Assembly: GCA_019787685.1 (NCBI GenBank)
Contig: JAHNUO010000005.1
Location: 1,860,001 to 1,924,000, forward strand
Origin: Chiua virens
Taxonomy: Eukaryota > Basidiomycota > Agaricomycetes > Boletales > Boletaceae
Length of the DNA stretch: 64,000 nucleotides
Reading direction: 5' to 3'
Made by a program: the position numbers and the translations under genes. Positions 32,768 through 44,791 of this stretch are shown one piece after another (position 1 is the first letter of the stretch; every line of letters begins with the position of its first letter). The notes below the pieces were generated by a model, which saw only the letters and a program-made list of their open reading frames with translations, was not told where the DNA came from and ran no database searches.

Positions 32768-34731
32768 TACCTTCTCTGAACCCTTGGTAGCCCACAGGAG
32801 TCTAAATGATGGAAAAGCAGAAATTCAACTCCTCAGCCCCTACCACATGAACACACCACTTAATGTCGTGGTCCTGAGCGAATCAATGAAAGTGGTGTAA
32901 AGGTTCCACAGTGATGAAGTCGCAAGGTTGCAATAACAGCCAACCCTTCCAAAATGGCTTGACAACACCGTTTAAGTGCAGTTTGAGTCACTTGATAGCC
33001 TTGAGAAAACCCTCATAGTCTTGTGGTGAATGACTTGAACAGACGAGACAGATTGTGGTCAATGTGTTTGATGCAGTACAAGGCAGGTGCCAATGAGAGT
33101 CACCAAAATTTTCTGATATAGCTGTTGTGATTGGCGATGCTTTTGGACTTGTGGCCACCAAAAGACTCTCTTCAGGAGTGTCTGCAATCCATGAGGCTAT
33201 TGGAGCGAAACAATAGCATAAGTTTCCTACTGGATTGTTTATTATCACACCAACCGCTGCTGCCGTCTTCAAAGGAGACAAGACGATGTTCAAGGCCTGG
33301 TGCACGAGCTGATCCTGCAGTAAGCCATGGACGCGAGCAGTTTTGTGAGTGAAGTGGGCGATAGGGAGAAGGGCAAGGAGAAGGTAGGCATGCAGGGATG
33401 TCTTGCTGCAGATTCATGCATTGACATTCACGAGGCTGATGAGGAGGGGGTGGGCCAGGCAGTTGCTGGTAATGACAGAGATATTAGTTTTGTTGGATAA
33501 TAACACTACACTGAGGAGAGTGGTGCCAGTGGGCAATGCCTCCTGAGAAGGGATCAGTGATTGTTCCTTCGTGAGGAAAAATGAAACATACTTGCATACT
33601 CCAAGCACGATCACCACTCAGCCACTCGTCATAGATACGACAGATCTTTGCAGTGGTTGTCCAGACCTTTCGTGGAACGAACAAGATATGGGGTGCTAGA
33701 AGAGGATTGCTGAGGAGAGACTGCAGGCATTTGATTGGGTTACAATAGAAGAGGCGGAGAGGTTGCTTGACAGGGTACTCAGGTTTCAAAGTTTCGCACA
33801 ACCACTTTGGGCCTTTGGGAAGAATCTCTGCACGATTGCGGAGCTCCTTTGCAGAACGAAATAAGAGTGATGTGCTTTTAATCTGAGAGACGTTAGGGGA
33901 ACACGACATGATGAAGCATAACTACTTACAATATCGAGGGAAAAGAGATCATCAATAGCTGTCATGCTAAGTTGAGAGCGTAGCAACCAGGATGCGAAAG
34001 CCCACTCTTGTTTTGAGGCCCAAGGGTAGTAGGTGTTCTCCTATCTCTGCTCCATGTTTTGATCCTCTCTGAATTGATCCATGCATGTCCTACCTCCAGG
34101 GAACGCTTCTGCACAGCCTTCAAAAGCTTCCATGAATCTTCCTGTGTGTGATTGATCTGGTTCCGTGGCACTGTCTGAGTGAACCTCCTCCATCTCAACG
34201 TCTTCATTGAACAAGCCATGTGGTTGAGATTGTACTGGTTCGTCTTCTGATTTGTCTTGCAAATGAAGCTGATCCATGGCATCAAAGTGAGAGGCTGGCT
34301 CCAACACAGTGCTGCATCAATAAGATTGTCCAAATCACCAAACACAAGACTCACAACTGAATGACTGAGGTTGTGCAGGTTCATCATCATCTTCTGGCCC
34401 TTCCTGCAGAAGTGATTGATCCCTGTCGCTGGAACTATTATCCAGCCCCAGTACAGCATGGGACCCCAAAGAATTGTCGAACAGAGACTCACCATAGCAA
34501 CGACCATTGGGTTGATTCATATGCTGGAGAATGTTCGTTTCTGAGCAGAATTTTTTGCTGCAATGAGGGCAACTGACGTTCTTCAGTCGACTACAGGCAG
34601 TCTTTGCTTGGGGCATGGGATTGAGGTGAGGCCTTTGATAAATGCAAAGTGCTCTGAGTCAGTGACAGGTGACAGGTGCATAATATTAGTAAACGCGATC
34701 ACTGACAGAGCACCAATACACTTTACCGCAA

Positions 34732-35333
34732 TGAAGAACTATCAATGGGCTGGTGTGACAGGACCAGGATTAGTGGAATGGTCAGATAGAAAGAAAAGGG
34801 ATGGGTGTGAGTATAACTCATCCCAAGGGGTTCTGAGGTTGGAGACAAAGTGTCAAGGTGTTGACAAGAGCTTTGAAGCAATCTGGACACATTCCTGGGT
34901 GAAACCGTATGAGGATTGACAAAACCAGCCAAAACACAGACAGTCAGATAGTTCGGCAACAAGGCAGAGACTCGAGCACAACAGTGATCAAGTACAAGTA
35001 AGGGCAGATAGAAAAGATAGTTAAATGGATGAGGCGACTTAGAATGCGAGAGCGTCTGAAAAGAATCTAAGAAGGTATGAAATAAAATGGAAATTGGACA
35101 AAAGAGAGTTGATTAGTGTGCGTTGTGCGATCCCAATTGAGCAACCCGATTCGGTCACCTTGCGCGAAAACGTGTAGGAATGAAAAACAAAACATACAAA
35201 TATGGGTTGGATCCACTCGGATGGACACAGGACCACGATGGATGGGTAGGACAATCAATGTGGGCAGTCCGGGCATCCTGTAAACAAAGCGGGAATACGG
35301 GTTTATCACCTCAAGGGGTCATTGACTCCTATA
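34732..35333 (-). mobile_element. Solo LTR, family B (internally deleted)
   Basis: It matches the LTR of element K (60581-61467) in reverse, but lacks a central block of about 280 bp near 35040. The ends are TGAAGAAC and GACTCCTATA as printed. GCAA lies on both sides (34728-34731 and 35334-35337), a 4-bp duplication. It sits just upstream of the Plavaka gene. Confidence 0.85.
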
Positions 35334-35343
35334 GCAAAGCACC

Positions 35344-35970
35344 ATGAGTAGATCCTCACTGCACCCTGCCTCTCCAACATTTCCCCAAAACCCTAATGCT
35401 AGCCCACCCTACAGGTCGTCTCAGCCTGTTTTCCACGAAGGGTTGGATTCAGCCTTTCACTTCACTCCATTTATGCCCCTGCTACATGAACACATGATTT
35501 ATCTGATTCACGCTGGCAATTTGCTCCACAGCTTGCAAATTGACACATGAGAAGATACGGATCCAGGTGAACCCCCCGCTGATCATGCTACTAGAGAATC
35601 ATTGGGTACGTTGGTGAGTACAACTGAATTCTCTTGTGTGTTCTAGTAACTTAGCATTCTACAACCCAAGTATCATCGCCCTGTCGTTCCAACTCCATGT
35701 AGTAGCATGGAGGCTCACCTCCTACTGGAGGCTGCTCAAAGCGACTGACAAATCTCTTGCATGTGAAGAGATCTCACACGAGAGATCATTTATCAAAACA
35801 CAGTCACCTTACAACTCAATCAGATCTTTCTCGAGCAGGCACACAGCAATCTATGTGCTGCAGATGAACTAGTTGATGGGGTTCGATTTTGCATCAGACA
35901 CTGTGGTTATTCAGTGGCTCTGAAGTATGCGATGCAAGAATCCGTCCCATGCAGCAGTGAGTTTTTCCCT
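35344..35970 (+). CDS. Hypothetical two-exon gene
   Basis: An ORF from 35344 (MSRSSLHPASPTFPQNPN...) ends at 35550. A second open stretch at 35640-35872 (NLAFYNPSIIALSFQLHVVA, then SYNSIRSFSSRHTAIYVLQMN) could join it by an intron ending near TTCTAG. Composition looks protein-like, but no family is recognised and a stop after LQMN would truncate it. Confidence 0.25.
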
Positions 35971-36688
35971 CCTTTCCTCAAGAATTAGTTTGTCTCAATG
36001 TTTCGCAGATCTGTCCTCATCTACCTTGGACATCATTTTGGACTAAGTATTCCGAAAGTATGTATCTATGTACATAGTACTATACTAATATACCTGTATA
36101 TAGCCCTACATAACAGTCTGACTTGTGCTTGCTGCATGTGGCTGCATGTGCATGCATACCATTTGTTTGTGTTGCTGCAATCACTGTGATGTTGGTGAGT
36201 GGACCATATAAATGAGGGTGATGACACACGAAGGAAGAGTGAGAAATAGGGAACAGCAGCCCAGGGATCACAATGCAAAGCCACAAGGCATCTTCAAGTT
36301 AAATCGCGCTTCGACAGTGGGTGGTCATGGTGGCATGAAGGGAAGTGGGAAAGACGGATTGGATGGAACCAGGAGCAGAGGGGATGAGCGAAGGTGGTCA
36401 GCGAGTGCATGGTTGTCGCATTGATGTGCATGCATCAATGTGTGTACTCGAGGGGGGGAGAGATTGTGGAGGGGATTTAGTAGGCGAGATGAGGTGCATC
36501 GCATCTGAATAGACTCCCTGCACTTGTCCCTGCAGAGTTATGTATCTATGTACGTAAATATATGGAGTACACAAGCCACTTACATAATCTGGACAGACTA
36601 TAACAGTCCAGGTGAGGTTGTGGCAGGCCGGGAGCTTGGTTCAACACGTAACGGGCTGGGCTAGATTGTGCCAAGCCAACACACTCGG
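35971..36688. other. No gene seen
   Basis: This AT-rich stretch has short TATGTA/TACATA palindromes (36060-36110 and 36540-36565) and a purine-rich part at 36210-36480. I see no supported gene or repeat family. Confidence 0.4.
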
Positions 36689-37003
36689 CTAATTTTCCCA
36701 AAACACTGGAGCCTCAGCTAACGAAGTTTGCTGATGCACTCCCTGGGCCACCTTGCTGACCTGCTTGTGTCTAAGAGAGTGTTCCTTGTGATGCTGCTCC
36801 TTCTCAATAGCTTCCTTTTCAGAGGCCACTTTTTCCTGTGCTCTGTCATCTGTGGTCATGTTAAAACCCCTCTGTTGAACATGCCAAAGTAGATGAATGT
36901 TACCTAAAAATACCTGGACCTTCTTGCTGGGACAAGAGACATGTCCAGAGCATGTAGACTCATTTGCATAAGCAAATGAAATGTCTTCAATAACTTTTGG
37001 CAT
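36689..37003 (-). CDS. Hypothetical small protein with TATA promoter
   Basis: The 104-codon ORF starts MPKVIEDISFAYANESTCSG and contains a charged, Glu/Lys-rich helical stretch (EKVASEKEAIEKEQHHKE) that may form a coiled coil. A TATATAAAAGG motif on the minus strand lies at about 37089-37099, roughly 85 bp upstream of the ATG, a suitable distance for a fungal TATA box. Element D inserted only 120 bp upstream of the start codon. Family unknown. Confidence 0.4.
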   Translation of the reverse strand: MPKVIEDISFAYANESTCSGHVSCPSKKVQVFLGNIHLLWHVQQRGFNMTTDDRAQEKVASEKEAIEKEQHHKEHSLRHKQVSKVAQGVHQQTSLAEAPVFWEN

Positions 37004-37123
37004 TGGAATAGCTAAGAGTAATATTCTGAGAGGATTTTGATGAGTTTGGTGAGTTTGAGAGTAATGGTGGGTTGTATCAAAGACAGACCTTTTATATAGA
37101 TCTGCAGACTCAGAAAAGGTTGG

Positions 37124-37747
37124 TGTTACAATAGTTCCAGGTAGGACCTAGCATAGCTGCAAAAGCCCTAAGTACCAAGTGGCTGTGATAACTCAAACAA
37201 CCACCACTTGATATGTGGTGTGCTAAAGAGTCGAACGAGGGTTTCTGGTCAGCAGATTGCTACCAGAGAGTCAAGTGAAAACTCAGGCATTGCTGAGAGT
37301 TGTCCATTGGGAATCTATACCTGTGGGACAGTCAAGGGTTGAGGGTTGACTATGATGAGTCCGAGTGTTCAAGGAAGGACTTGGAGGAGTCCCGGGTCAA
37401 GTGGTCACAAGGAAGGTTCTGAGTGAAGCAGTGATACTCAGCTAGATTGCAGGTACTACAGAAGTATGGTGGTACAGAGGGAGTATTGCTGTGAGGTATA
37501 TATATGTTGATATAAAAGGGTGTTCCAATGAAAAGAGGAACCAAGGAAAGGGAACAAAGATGGAGTAGGGTACTCCACGGTGAAGAGGGAGTCATACAAT
37601 GATGACCAAAGAAAACAGAAAAAGCTACCATGCTATGGAGCAATATGATCTCCACAAGGAAGGGGAGCGAGTCATAAGCAGACAAGCTAAGGTAAGAGTC
37701 CATTGGGGAAATGGAGTTAACAAGGCAAGAAAAGAAAAGTTGTAACA
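37124..37747 (-). repeat. 3' LTR of element D
   Basis: This 624 bp copy has family termini. It is followed by GGGGTAA (minus strand, 37748-37754), the polypurine tract. A TATATATA-rich promoter region lies near 37495-37510. Confidence 0.88.
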
Positions 37748-38600
37748 TTACCCCGGTGCTAAGGGGTCGAGTTGCCTAACGAAGACAATCCTAAGGGTCC
37801 CAGGCTCAGGAACAAGGGTGTGGAGGATCTGGACAAAAGAAAAAGGCATCCAAGAAGTGGTCTGGTAAGACCAGGAGGGGATGCAATGAAGATGCGCATA
37901 TCTCAGGGAAGCGATCAGGGCGATCAGGATGGCGATGGAAAGCTAGGAACAATGGCTATCCAATGGTGCTGGAATCAAAGGATCCAACACAGTAGATCAG
38001 GAGATATAGCAATTTTGATAAGGGGGGTTGGAGAAGGATCAGAGAGTGGAAGCAGTTGTAGGCTTGTGCTAAGGAGCAGGCAGGTCTGCGATGAGGCAGG
38101 GGTAGAGGATGGTCAAAGGAGACTGAGGAGACACTCAGTGAAGTGGTTGATGAGGGGTTTGAGGATCAGGGGACCAGTAATGACCAGAGAAGAAGTGGGA
38201 GACACTTAATGAAGAGGTTGACCAGGGGTTTGATGATCAAGAGTGCAAAGCAAGGGGGCCCTGAGCAGTGGAGCAGGGCAGTGGTTCCCTCAGACAAGCA
38301 AGTCCAGGGCTGGAGATCCCAGGCACGGCTAAGGTGAGAGTCCCTTCTAGGTGAGGGTAGATCAAAGACAAGGTTGCACAGCGATTTGCGCAGGGGTGGT
38401 GGGTCAAGACTAATTTGACGGTGATAGGTAGTGGAGGTCTGAGCAGGGAATGAGGTGGTGGTGGTGGTGGTCTTGGTAGAGAGGGAGCCGGATTGAGGGG
38501 AAATCCTTGAGATGGCCTCACTTATAAGTGTCGACCGTTTCCTTGGCATTTCCTGGATTGGATTCAGGTTCCCATGAGTCATCGGAGGTGGAATACCCTT
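37748..38600 (-). pseudogene. Element D: 3' region and chromodomain remnant
   Basis: The chromodomain core is recognisable across 38520-38640 (NCKFLIR, then WKGYSTSDDSWEPES in a shifted frame). Beyond it lies Pro/Thr-rich sequence with a GGT microsatellite near 38455. I do not find the zinc-knuckle part seen in A and J; the remainder (37760-38400) reads as repetitive, frame-broken sequence. Confidence 0.55.
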
Positions 38601-40400
38601 TTCATCGGATCAGGAACTTGCAGTTCTGTGGGTTCTTGGAGTGTTTTAAGATCTGCTCAATCTCATATTCTTCTTCCCCGGTGATAAGGTCAGGTGGTGG
38701 CTTTGGGAAGTTCAGACTGTAGGTTTCTGTTTTGTGATAGGGCGATAACAGAGAAGCGTGGAAGACCAGATGGATCTTCCAGGTCTTGGGAAGGCGGAGG
38801 CGGTATGCGAGCAGAGAGAGGACCTCTGTGATAGTAAAGGGTCCTTCTCGGCGAGATGCAAGTTTTGGGGAGATGAGTTCCTGTTTCAAATTACAGGCTT
38901 CCAGCCAAACCTGGGCTCCTTTGGCGAAGGGCTTGAACTTCTTGAAGGAGCAGGCTTTCATGGCCTGGCAGGCAAGTTCATGGGCAGCAAGGGCTTCGTC
39001 GCAGGCGGCAGATAGGGTTTTGAGGCATTCCTCAACAGCTGGGAGTTTGGTTTCTGCAATGATGGCGGGTAGGGGACAGGGTTCATATCCCATCATCAAA
39101 AAGAATGGCGATTTGCTGGTGACAGAGTGGGGGTGGTGGTTGTGTGCAAATTCGGCCATAGGAAGTAAGTCAGCCCAAGATGCGGGGTTGTTCTGGCAAT
39201 ACATGCGCAGATAGGTTTCAACCTCTTGGTGAACACGTTGAAAGTAATACATCCCAGCTGGAATGCAATACTCAGGGGGATTGAAAGAAAGAAAAGAGGG
39301 TAAAGGAATGTGATTCCGTTTGACCCAGGGACAATGCTGAGTTGGTGAACAACGAGAAATGGTTTTTGAGTAGTCCATGATGAATCCGGGGCAAGTCTGG
39401 ATTAAAACGGATGGAAAAGTGGACATGGCAGTTGGAATCCAGATTGATAAAACATGAGAAGAGCAAGAGAAAATGAATGTTGACCAAAAACGATGTGAGA
39501 CAGATGCACACAGGCAAAAGCTACTGTATTTTGTCAATACAGTGAATTTTATAGTCCTCGGGAATACCCTTAGACTTGTCCTAAGTAAGGATAATGATAA
39601 AAAGAAAGTTTTCATATGGTATAAAGTTTGAGAGGCACCCAAATGTCCCTGCAAGGGCTGTGTGACAATGTCTAGGCCTATGCTAAGTATGAATAAGGAA
39701 AAAGGAAACAAAAGAAAAGAATCCCGAGCAACATGAGCGCAGGTACAGCAATCTGGATGAGTTTGCACATATGATCAAGCAAATAACAACAGATTCGAGT
39801 GGATGGATGGATTGGATTTGGATTTGGATGATGATGACAGTGGTGGGAATGTGCTTTACGAGCACAAGGAATGTCTATTCCTTACAGCATTCAGTCTCTC
39901 CATCTGATTGGGGGTGGTAGGCCGTAGAGAGGGAAAGGCAATAACCGATAAGTCGCACAAGTTCCTTTGCGAAGGCAGAGGCAAATTGCGGACCATGATT
40001 GCAGATAATTTTGTCGTAGAGGCCAAACTGCATGTATACCTTGTGGAAAAAAAGCATGCTATACCCATGGCATCAGCAGTTTTCACTGTAGGGCAAAGAA
40101 TTACCCCCTTCATAAGGCCGTGGTCGACCACGACCATCAGAGAGTCATAACCCTCTGCGGAGGTGGGTAGATCCATGATAAGGTCCATGGAAATGTTCTG
40201 GAATGGTTGAGAACACATGGAGGGGATTGGAGAGAGGGGTGGTGTGGTCAGGTGCGTGTTCACCTTCTGCTGCTAGCAAGCAGCGCAACCAGAGACATAG
40301 GAGTGGATGAAGGAGATGAGGCTGGGCCACCAGAATTTGGTGGCAACCAGCTGTCAGGTTTTCAAGAAGCTGGGATGGCGAGCAACGATTTGCTGCCGGA
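38601..40400 (-). pseudogene. Element D: integrase, split by family H LTR
   Basis: The core lies at 39887-40263: MDLIMDLP (first Asp), CNHGPQFASAFAKEL with Asn in place of the second Asp, and STAYHPQSDGETE with Glu. After the LTR at 39239-39886 the C-terminal part continues at 38601-39238 (EVETYLRMYCQN, MMGYEPCPLPAI, GPFTITEVLSLLAYRLRLPK, EEEYEIEQILKH). A frameshift occurs in the core near 40057. The long open reading at 38602-39768 is a fusion of integrase with LTR sequence, not a gene. Confidence 0.82.
39239..39886 (-). mobile_element. Solo LTR, family H, in element D integrase
   Basis: The 648 bp repeat matches the two family H copies in element A. Its flanks on the minus strand read ...CTGAATGC and ACGTGTTC; the uninterrupted family sequence (E-T-E-R-V-x-Q-E-V-E) suggests a 4-bp duplication that has since changed at a CpG. 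Confidence 0.82.
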
Positions 40401-42765
40401 GGTTGAGGTCGGGGAAAACATAGATGCAGCCCTGATAGGTCAGGATACCAGCATTGTATTTCCAGTCGGAGAGGTGGGCTCGGAAGGATGAGGGGAGACC
40501 ACCGTCCATAGTGTTCAAGGTGTCGAGAACAAGGGGGTCATCGGCCAAAGACTTGGCGATGAGGGATTAGAGGTCAAGGGTGATAAGATTGATGACAATG
40601 TTGTTAGGAAGGAGGGTGACGTTCTCATTATCTGAGTCCGAAGTGATATGGTCTGGACGGCAGGAAAGGGCATCAGGGCCATTGAGGAGTTTCCCGGGAA
40701 CGTGGGAGAATGTGAGGTTGAAGTTGGTGAGGTCTAGGAGCCAATGAGCCTGTCAGCAGTTCAAGTTTTGAGGTTGGTGGAAGTATGTCAGGTTTTGTGG
40801 TCAGAGAAGACTGTGACAGGGTGGGCATTGCCATGGATGTGGTGGTGCCAAGCCTCGAGGGATCTGATGACTGCGAGAAGTTCTCGGTCATAGATGTTGT
40901 AGTTTCGTTCCACAGCGCTGAAAGACTGCAATAGGTAAGAGCATGGTTTCCAGTCACTGTTGATATCGGTCTGGAGGAGGACACCGCTGGTTGCGTATTT
41001 TGAAGCATCCGTGGTGATGGCAAAGGGTTGAGAGGTGTCGGGAAACTAGAGAACCAGATCAGTGGTAAAAGCCTTTTTGAGGTGCTCAAATGCAGTGACC
41101 TGAGGTGGTCCCCAAGTCCAAGGGGTGTCTTTCTTTGTGAGATCAACGAGGGGGCAAGGGATGGTCGAGTAGTCAGGGATGAACCAACAGTAGAAATTGG
41201 TGAAGCCATGAATGATCGGATGTCCTTGAGCTTGGTGGGGGTTGGCCAGTCAGCGATGCCAGTGACCTTGATTGGGTCCATGGCGAGTTCACCAGGTCGG
41301 GCGATCATGCCGAGGTATTCCACTTTGGTGGTGGCGAAGTGGCACTTCTCGAGTTTGAGGTAAAGGTCGAGTTCCTTCATGCAAGCAAGGACACATTTAG
41401 TGCGTTCCATATGTTCAGCCCCATTCTCGGAGAAGATCAAGAGGTTGTCCATGTAGATGACGAGCCATCCCTCGGCGATCATGTCGCAGGAGTCATTCAT
41501 GAATCATTGAAAGGTGACAGGGGAGTTGGTCAGTCCAAGGAACATGACCATGGGTTTGAAGAGGCCGCAGTGAGTGATGAAGGCAGCCTTCCACTGGTGT
41601 CTATCTTTGATACAAACATTGTTATAACCCCATCAGACGTCAAACTTGGTGAATAGCTTAGCGTCCTTCAGTTTGTCGATGAGGTCGGTGATCAAAGGGA
41701 GGGGATAAGTGTTGTGAACGGTGTGTTCGTTCACATACCAGTAATCTTGGCAGGGATGGAGTTTGCCATCCTTTTTCTTGACAAAGAAGAAAGGGGAGGC
41801 CTGAGGGGAGTTCAAGGGGTGGATTTTTCCGTTGGCAAGGTGTTCATCGATGAATTCATCGGTGGCTTTCCATTCATCAGGGGACAAGGGATAGACTTTC
41901 CCAACCTTGGGTTGGAACAAGTCCTTGAGGTGGATCTCGTGGTCACAGGTCCGGGATGGGGGCATCTGGTTGAAAGGTTCCTTCATGAATACAGATTCAA
42001 ATACCTTGTATTCTGAAGGGAGGGTGACCTTGGCTTTGGGAGCCACAGCCGCAAGGGAGGTGGCATTGGTGAGCTTCTCGGGTTGAGTGATCTGAACGAA
42101 GTGTTGCCCTGCGCACATGACACAGTTCACAGAGTGTTGTATGGAGCTGATCGTGAAGCGATGGCCATGTTGGGTGTCAAGGTAGTCATTGAGTTTGCTG
42201 TCCCAAATGGGATTGGTGTCAAGGTGATGAACCGGGCAGTTTGGTGGAGGGTGGGTGAGCTTGGCAGAGTGGCAGGGTTCATTGGTGGTGATAGGGGGAA
42301 GGTCAGGCTCTGGAGCAGAGACAGTGATGGTTTTGGCGACCCAATCAATGACAGGGTTGGTCGCTTTGAGCCAGGGGAGTCCAAGGATGACGTTTTCAGA
42401 ACCACAGTGGATGATGTGAAACTTTATGTGTTGGAGTACTCCACCAAGAGCAATCCAGAGGGTAGTGGTGAATTTGATATCACCGTTTTTGTTCATGGTA
42501 GCGTCGATGTTCCTAACCAGGATGGGTTTTGGAAGACACTCTTTGGGGAACTTGTTCTTCTGGATGAAGTGCCAGTTGATACAGTTGATCCCGGCCCCAG
42601 AGTCAATGAGGGCATGGGTGTCGACGTCTTTTGAGGTAGCAGTAGCATTCAATCTAACAGGAATTTGCATAGATTGGGATGAGAGTTCAGCTACTAGTAC
42701 ATGGGTACGAGACTGGGAAGATACCGGCGTTGAATCAGTTTTCCTCCTTAAAAACCCATGACCGG
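40401..42765 (-). pseudogene. Element D: protease, reverse transcriptase and RNase H
   Basis: Protease and RT are open over 41633-42670: ALIDSGAGINCINWHF, HCGSENVILGLPWLKA, KKKDGKLHPCQDYWYVNEHT and LFTKFDV. The catalytic box reads VIYMDNLLIF (41430-41470), Asn replacing the second Asp of YMDD. The connection LKDIRSFM follows TGIADWPTPTK, the stretch missing from element A. RNase H sequence (40673-41180) is frame-broken. The YMDN box should abolish polymerisation. Confidence 0.85.
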
Positions 42766-43965
42766 AGTGGTCACCTTGTTGACACTCATAGCGTCCTCTT
42801 CATTGTTGTCTTCTACTTCGACAAGAGCAGGGATGGGTTCTGGCTTGGGTTCTTCTTTCCACACCTTTTTGGAGGTAGATGTGGGAGTGGTCAAGGGTTT
42901 GGTCGCGAAGACTGGGCAGGATGAGGTGCGGTGGCCAGGTTGGCGGCACTGGAAACAGAGGTTTTTCTCAAAGCATCGCTTGCGCTCTGCTTCAGTCATC
43001 TTTGGGACATGGATGGCATCTACATCCATGGTGTCAGGGTCTTGCTCCTTTTTGTGAGGGGGGTTGTCATGGAAAGTGACGGCTGTGGCAGGTTTCTTGT
43101 TTCAGCAAGTGATCTCATTGGCGCATTCCCATTGGGTTTTGAAATGGATGGCTTGGGTATACCATTTGTTGATTGTGGTAGGGACTGTGTCTATCCCTTG
43201 GATGTGCCACATGAGGGAAGGTGGGAGGCCTGCTGCAAAGAAGTTGATCAGGACGGAGTCGGAGCTGGTTAGGCCAGCAGTGACAACTCTGTTGTGGAAG
43301 GAGGAGATGTAGGACAGGATGTGTTCATTCTTGGTGGAATGAGTGGTGGAAAGCCAGGTGATTGTGTCGCCCTTGGTGTCATGGTGTTCGAAGTCCTTTC
43401 AGAATTCTGTTTGTCAATCAGCCCATGAACCAAAGGATCTAGCAGTGATGGACTTGGTGCGGAACGTGTCAGCCCAAGTGAGAGTGGATCCTTCGGTTAT
43501 GAAGGAGAGGGCAAAGGCCACTCATTTGTTTTCAGTGTTGTAAACATCTTCATTGATGAAGAGGTAGGTAGCTACATCATTGAGCCAGGGTATGGTGTGA
43601 TCATAGGAGCCATTGAAGGCTGAGGGTTTTCTGAGGCAAAGCTCGACTGCCTTGCCAGACATGTTGCTAGACAAGGTAGTGGGGGTAGGGTTTGGTGGTG
43701 GTGCCGAGGGAAGGACAATGGATGGGTTTGGGTTCCGGATTGACAGTGGTCTGGGGTTGGGTCTCCAAGGAGTAGTGGGGGTTCCTATGGAGGCGAGGGC
43801 AGGGATGTCAAGGGAGGTAACGAGCTGTTCAGCTAGTTGCTGGGTCTCATTGTCAGAGTCAAGGTTTTCAATGTTAATGTTGAGGTCTCCTTCCCATGGT
43901 TCGGAAAGTGGGGTTCAGGGTTCAGGGTTGTCGTCGGATAAATCAGACGAGGGGGTGTTAGACAT
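42766..43965 (-). pseudogene. Element D: gag
   Basis: It starts at ATG 43965 (MSNTPSSDLSDDNPEP) and shows VELCLRKPSAFNGSYD, WLNDVATYLFINEDVYNTEN and a CCHC knuckle CFQCRQPGHRTSSC (42900-42970). TGA codons occur where element A has CGA (after NTENK) or TGG (after SWAD), and after TEF. The reading continues to MSVNKVTTPVMGF at the protease junction, where element A has its family H insertion. Confidence 0.85.
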
Positions 43966-44791
43966 CTGAAGACTCCAACTAGGGTTCAGGGTTGGACAGG
44001 TGGGAGGTCATCTGGCAATGGTGGGCAGCTGACTGCGCGAAGGCAGGCTGTACAAAGAGTCTTGATCTTATGTTACAATAGTTCTGGGTAGGACCTAGCA
44101 TAGCCACAAAAGCACTAAGTACCAAGTGGCTGCGATAACTCAAACAACCACCACTTGATACATGGTGCGCTGAAGAGTCGAACGAGGGTTTCTGGTCAGT
44201 GGATTACTACCAGAGAGTCAAGTGAAAACTCAGGCATTGCTGAGAGTTGTCCATTGGGAATCTATACCCGTGGGATGGTCAAGGGTTGAGGGTTGACTAC
44301 GATGAGTCTGAGTGTTCAAGGAAGGACTTGGAGGAGTCCTGGGTCAAGTGGTTACAAGGAAGGTTCTGAGTGGAGCAGTGATACTCAGCTAGATTGCAGG
44401 TACTGAAACAACCTAGAACAATACTAGACTGTTAAAGTATAGTGGTTGAGTGAAGAGGGGGTTCAGTCCAGTGAAGAGGCGAAAACTCCAAGAGAACTTT
44501 GTTAGAGCTCTCTGGCTGTAATTCATGGGGTTTATATACTACATGGATGTTGGAGTTCTAATCTGAGTATGAACTATGTAGATAAGCATAATGTATCCTA
44601 TTGGATGATAAGGTGTGAATATATATGAGTCAGTGATAAGGGAAATGAATAGATAAGGACATGAGGTGATTGATGCTGTGTTATTGTGGCAGCCAATCGG
44701 ATATGATCCTTTGGACAGCCTTGGCATGAGGCATTTATTTTTAGAATAGATTGAAGGTGTAATCCGTTAAGGGAAAGTTGATATCATAACA

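Larger units (their letters stand above)
29840..34616 (-). pseudogene. Plavaka-type transposase gene, interrupted by a Tc1/mariner-like element
   Basis: Plavaka elements are fungal DNA transposons. In minus-strand order: a C2H2-type N-terminus (CPHCSKKFCSETNILQHMNQ, 34500-34600); PGGRTCMDQF; KELRNRAEILPKGPKW; PLRLFYCNPIKCLQSLLSNP; ICRIYDEWLSGDRAW (33484-33909); HQALNIVLSPLKTAAAVGV (32988-33305); then, past the inserted element, KLKQVTGRNHCAVQHYLIG; GWGIPKLKLLQSVVPGIRQ; NNQNYYSQIACHLDRLDKC; and the C-terminal VWHKVRVQQKSY, SPVTGMHHFK and EFWLNKYWSKEFYYAL, ending near 29840. Frame changes and missing intron borders mean I cannot give one continuous CDS. Removing 31158-32767 and one TA restores the frame (GFREGILKLKQVTG). 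Confidence 0.82.

Noticed and set aside
38602..39768. 388-codon minus-strand ORF
   Set aside because: It fuses element D integrase with family H LTR sequence (39239-39768) by chance; not a gene.
42083..42634. 183-codon plus-strand ORF
   Set aside because: Antisense to the protease/RT reading of element D.
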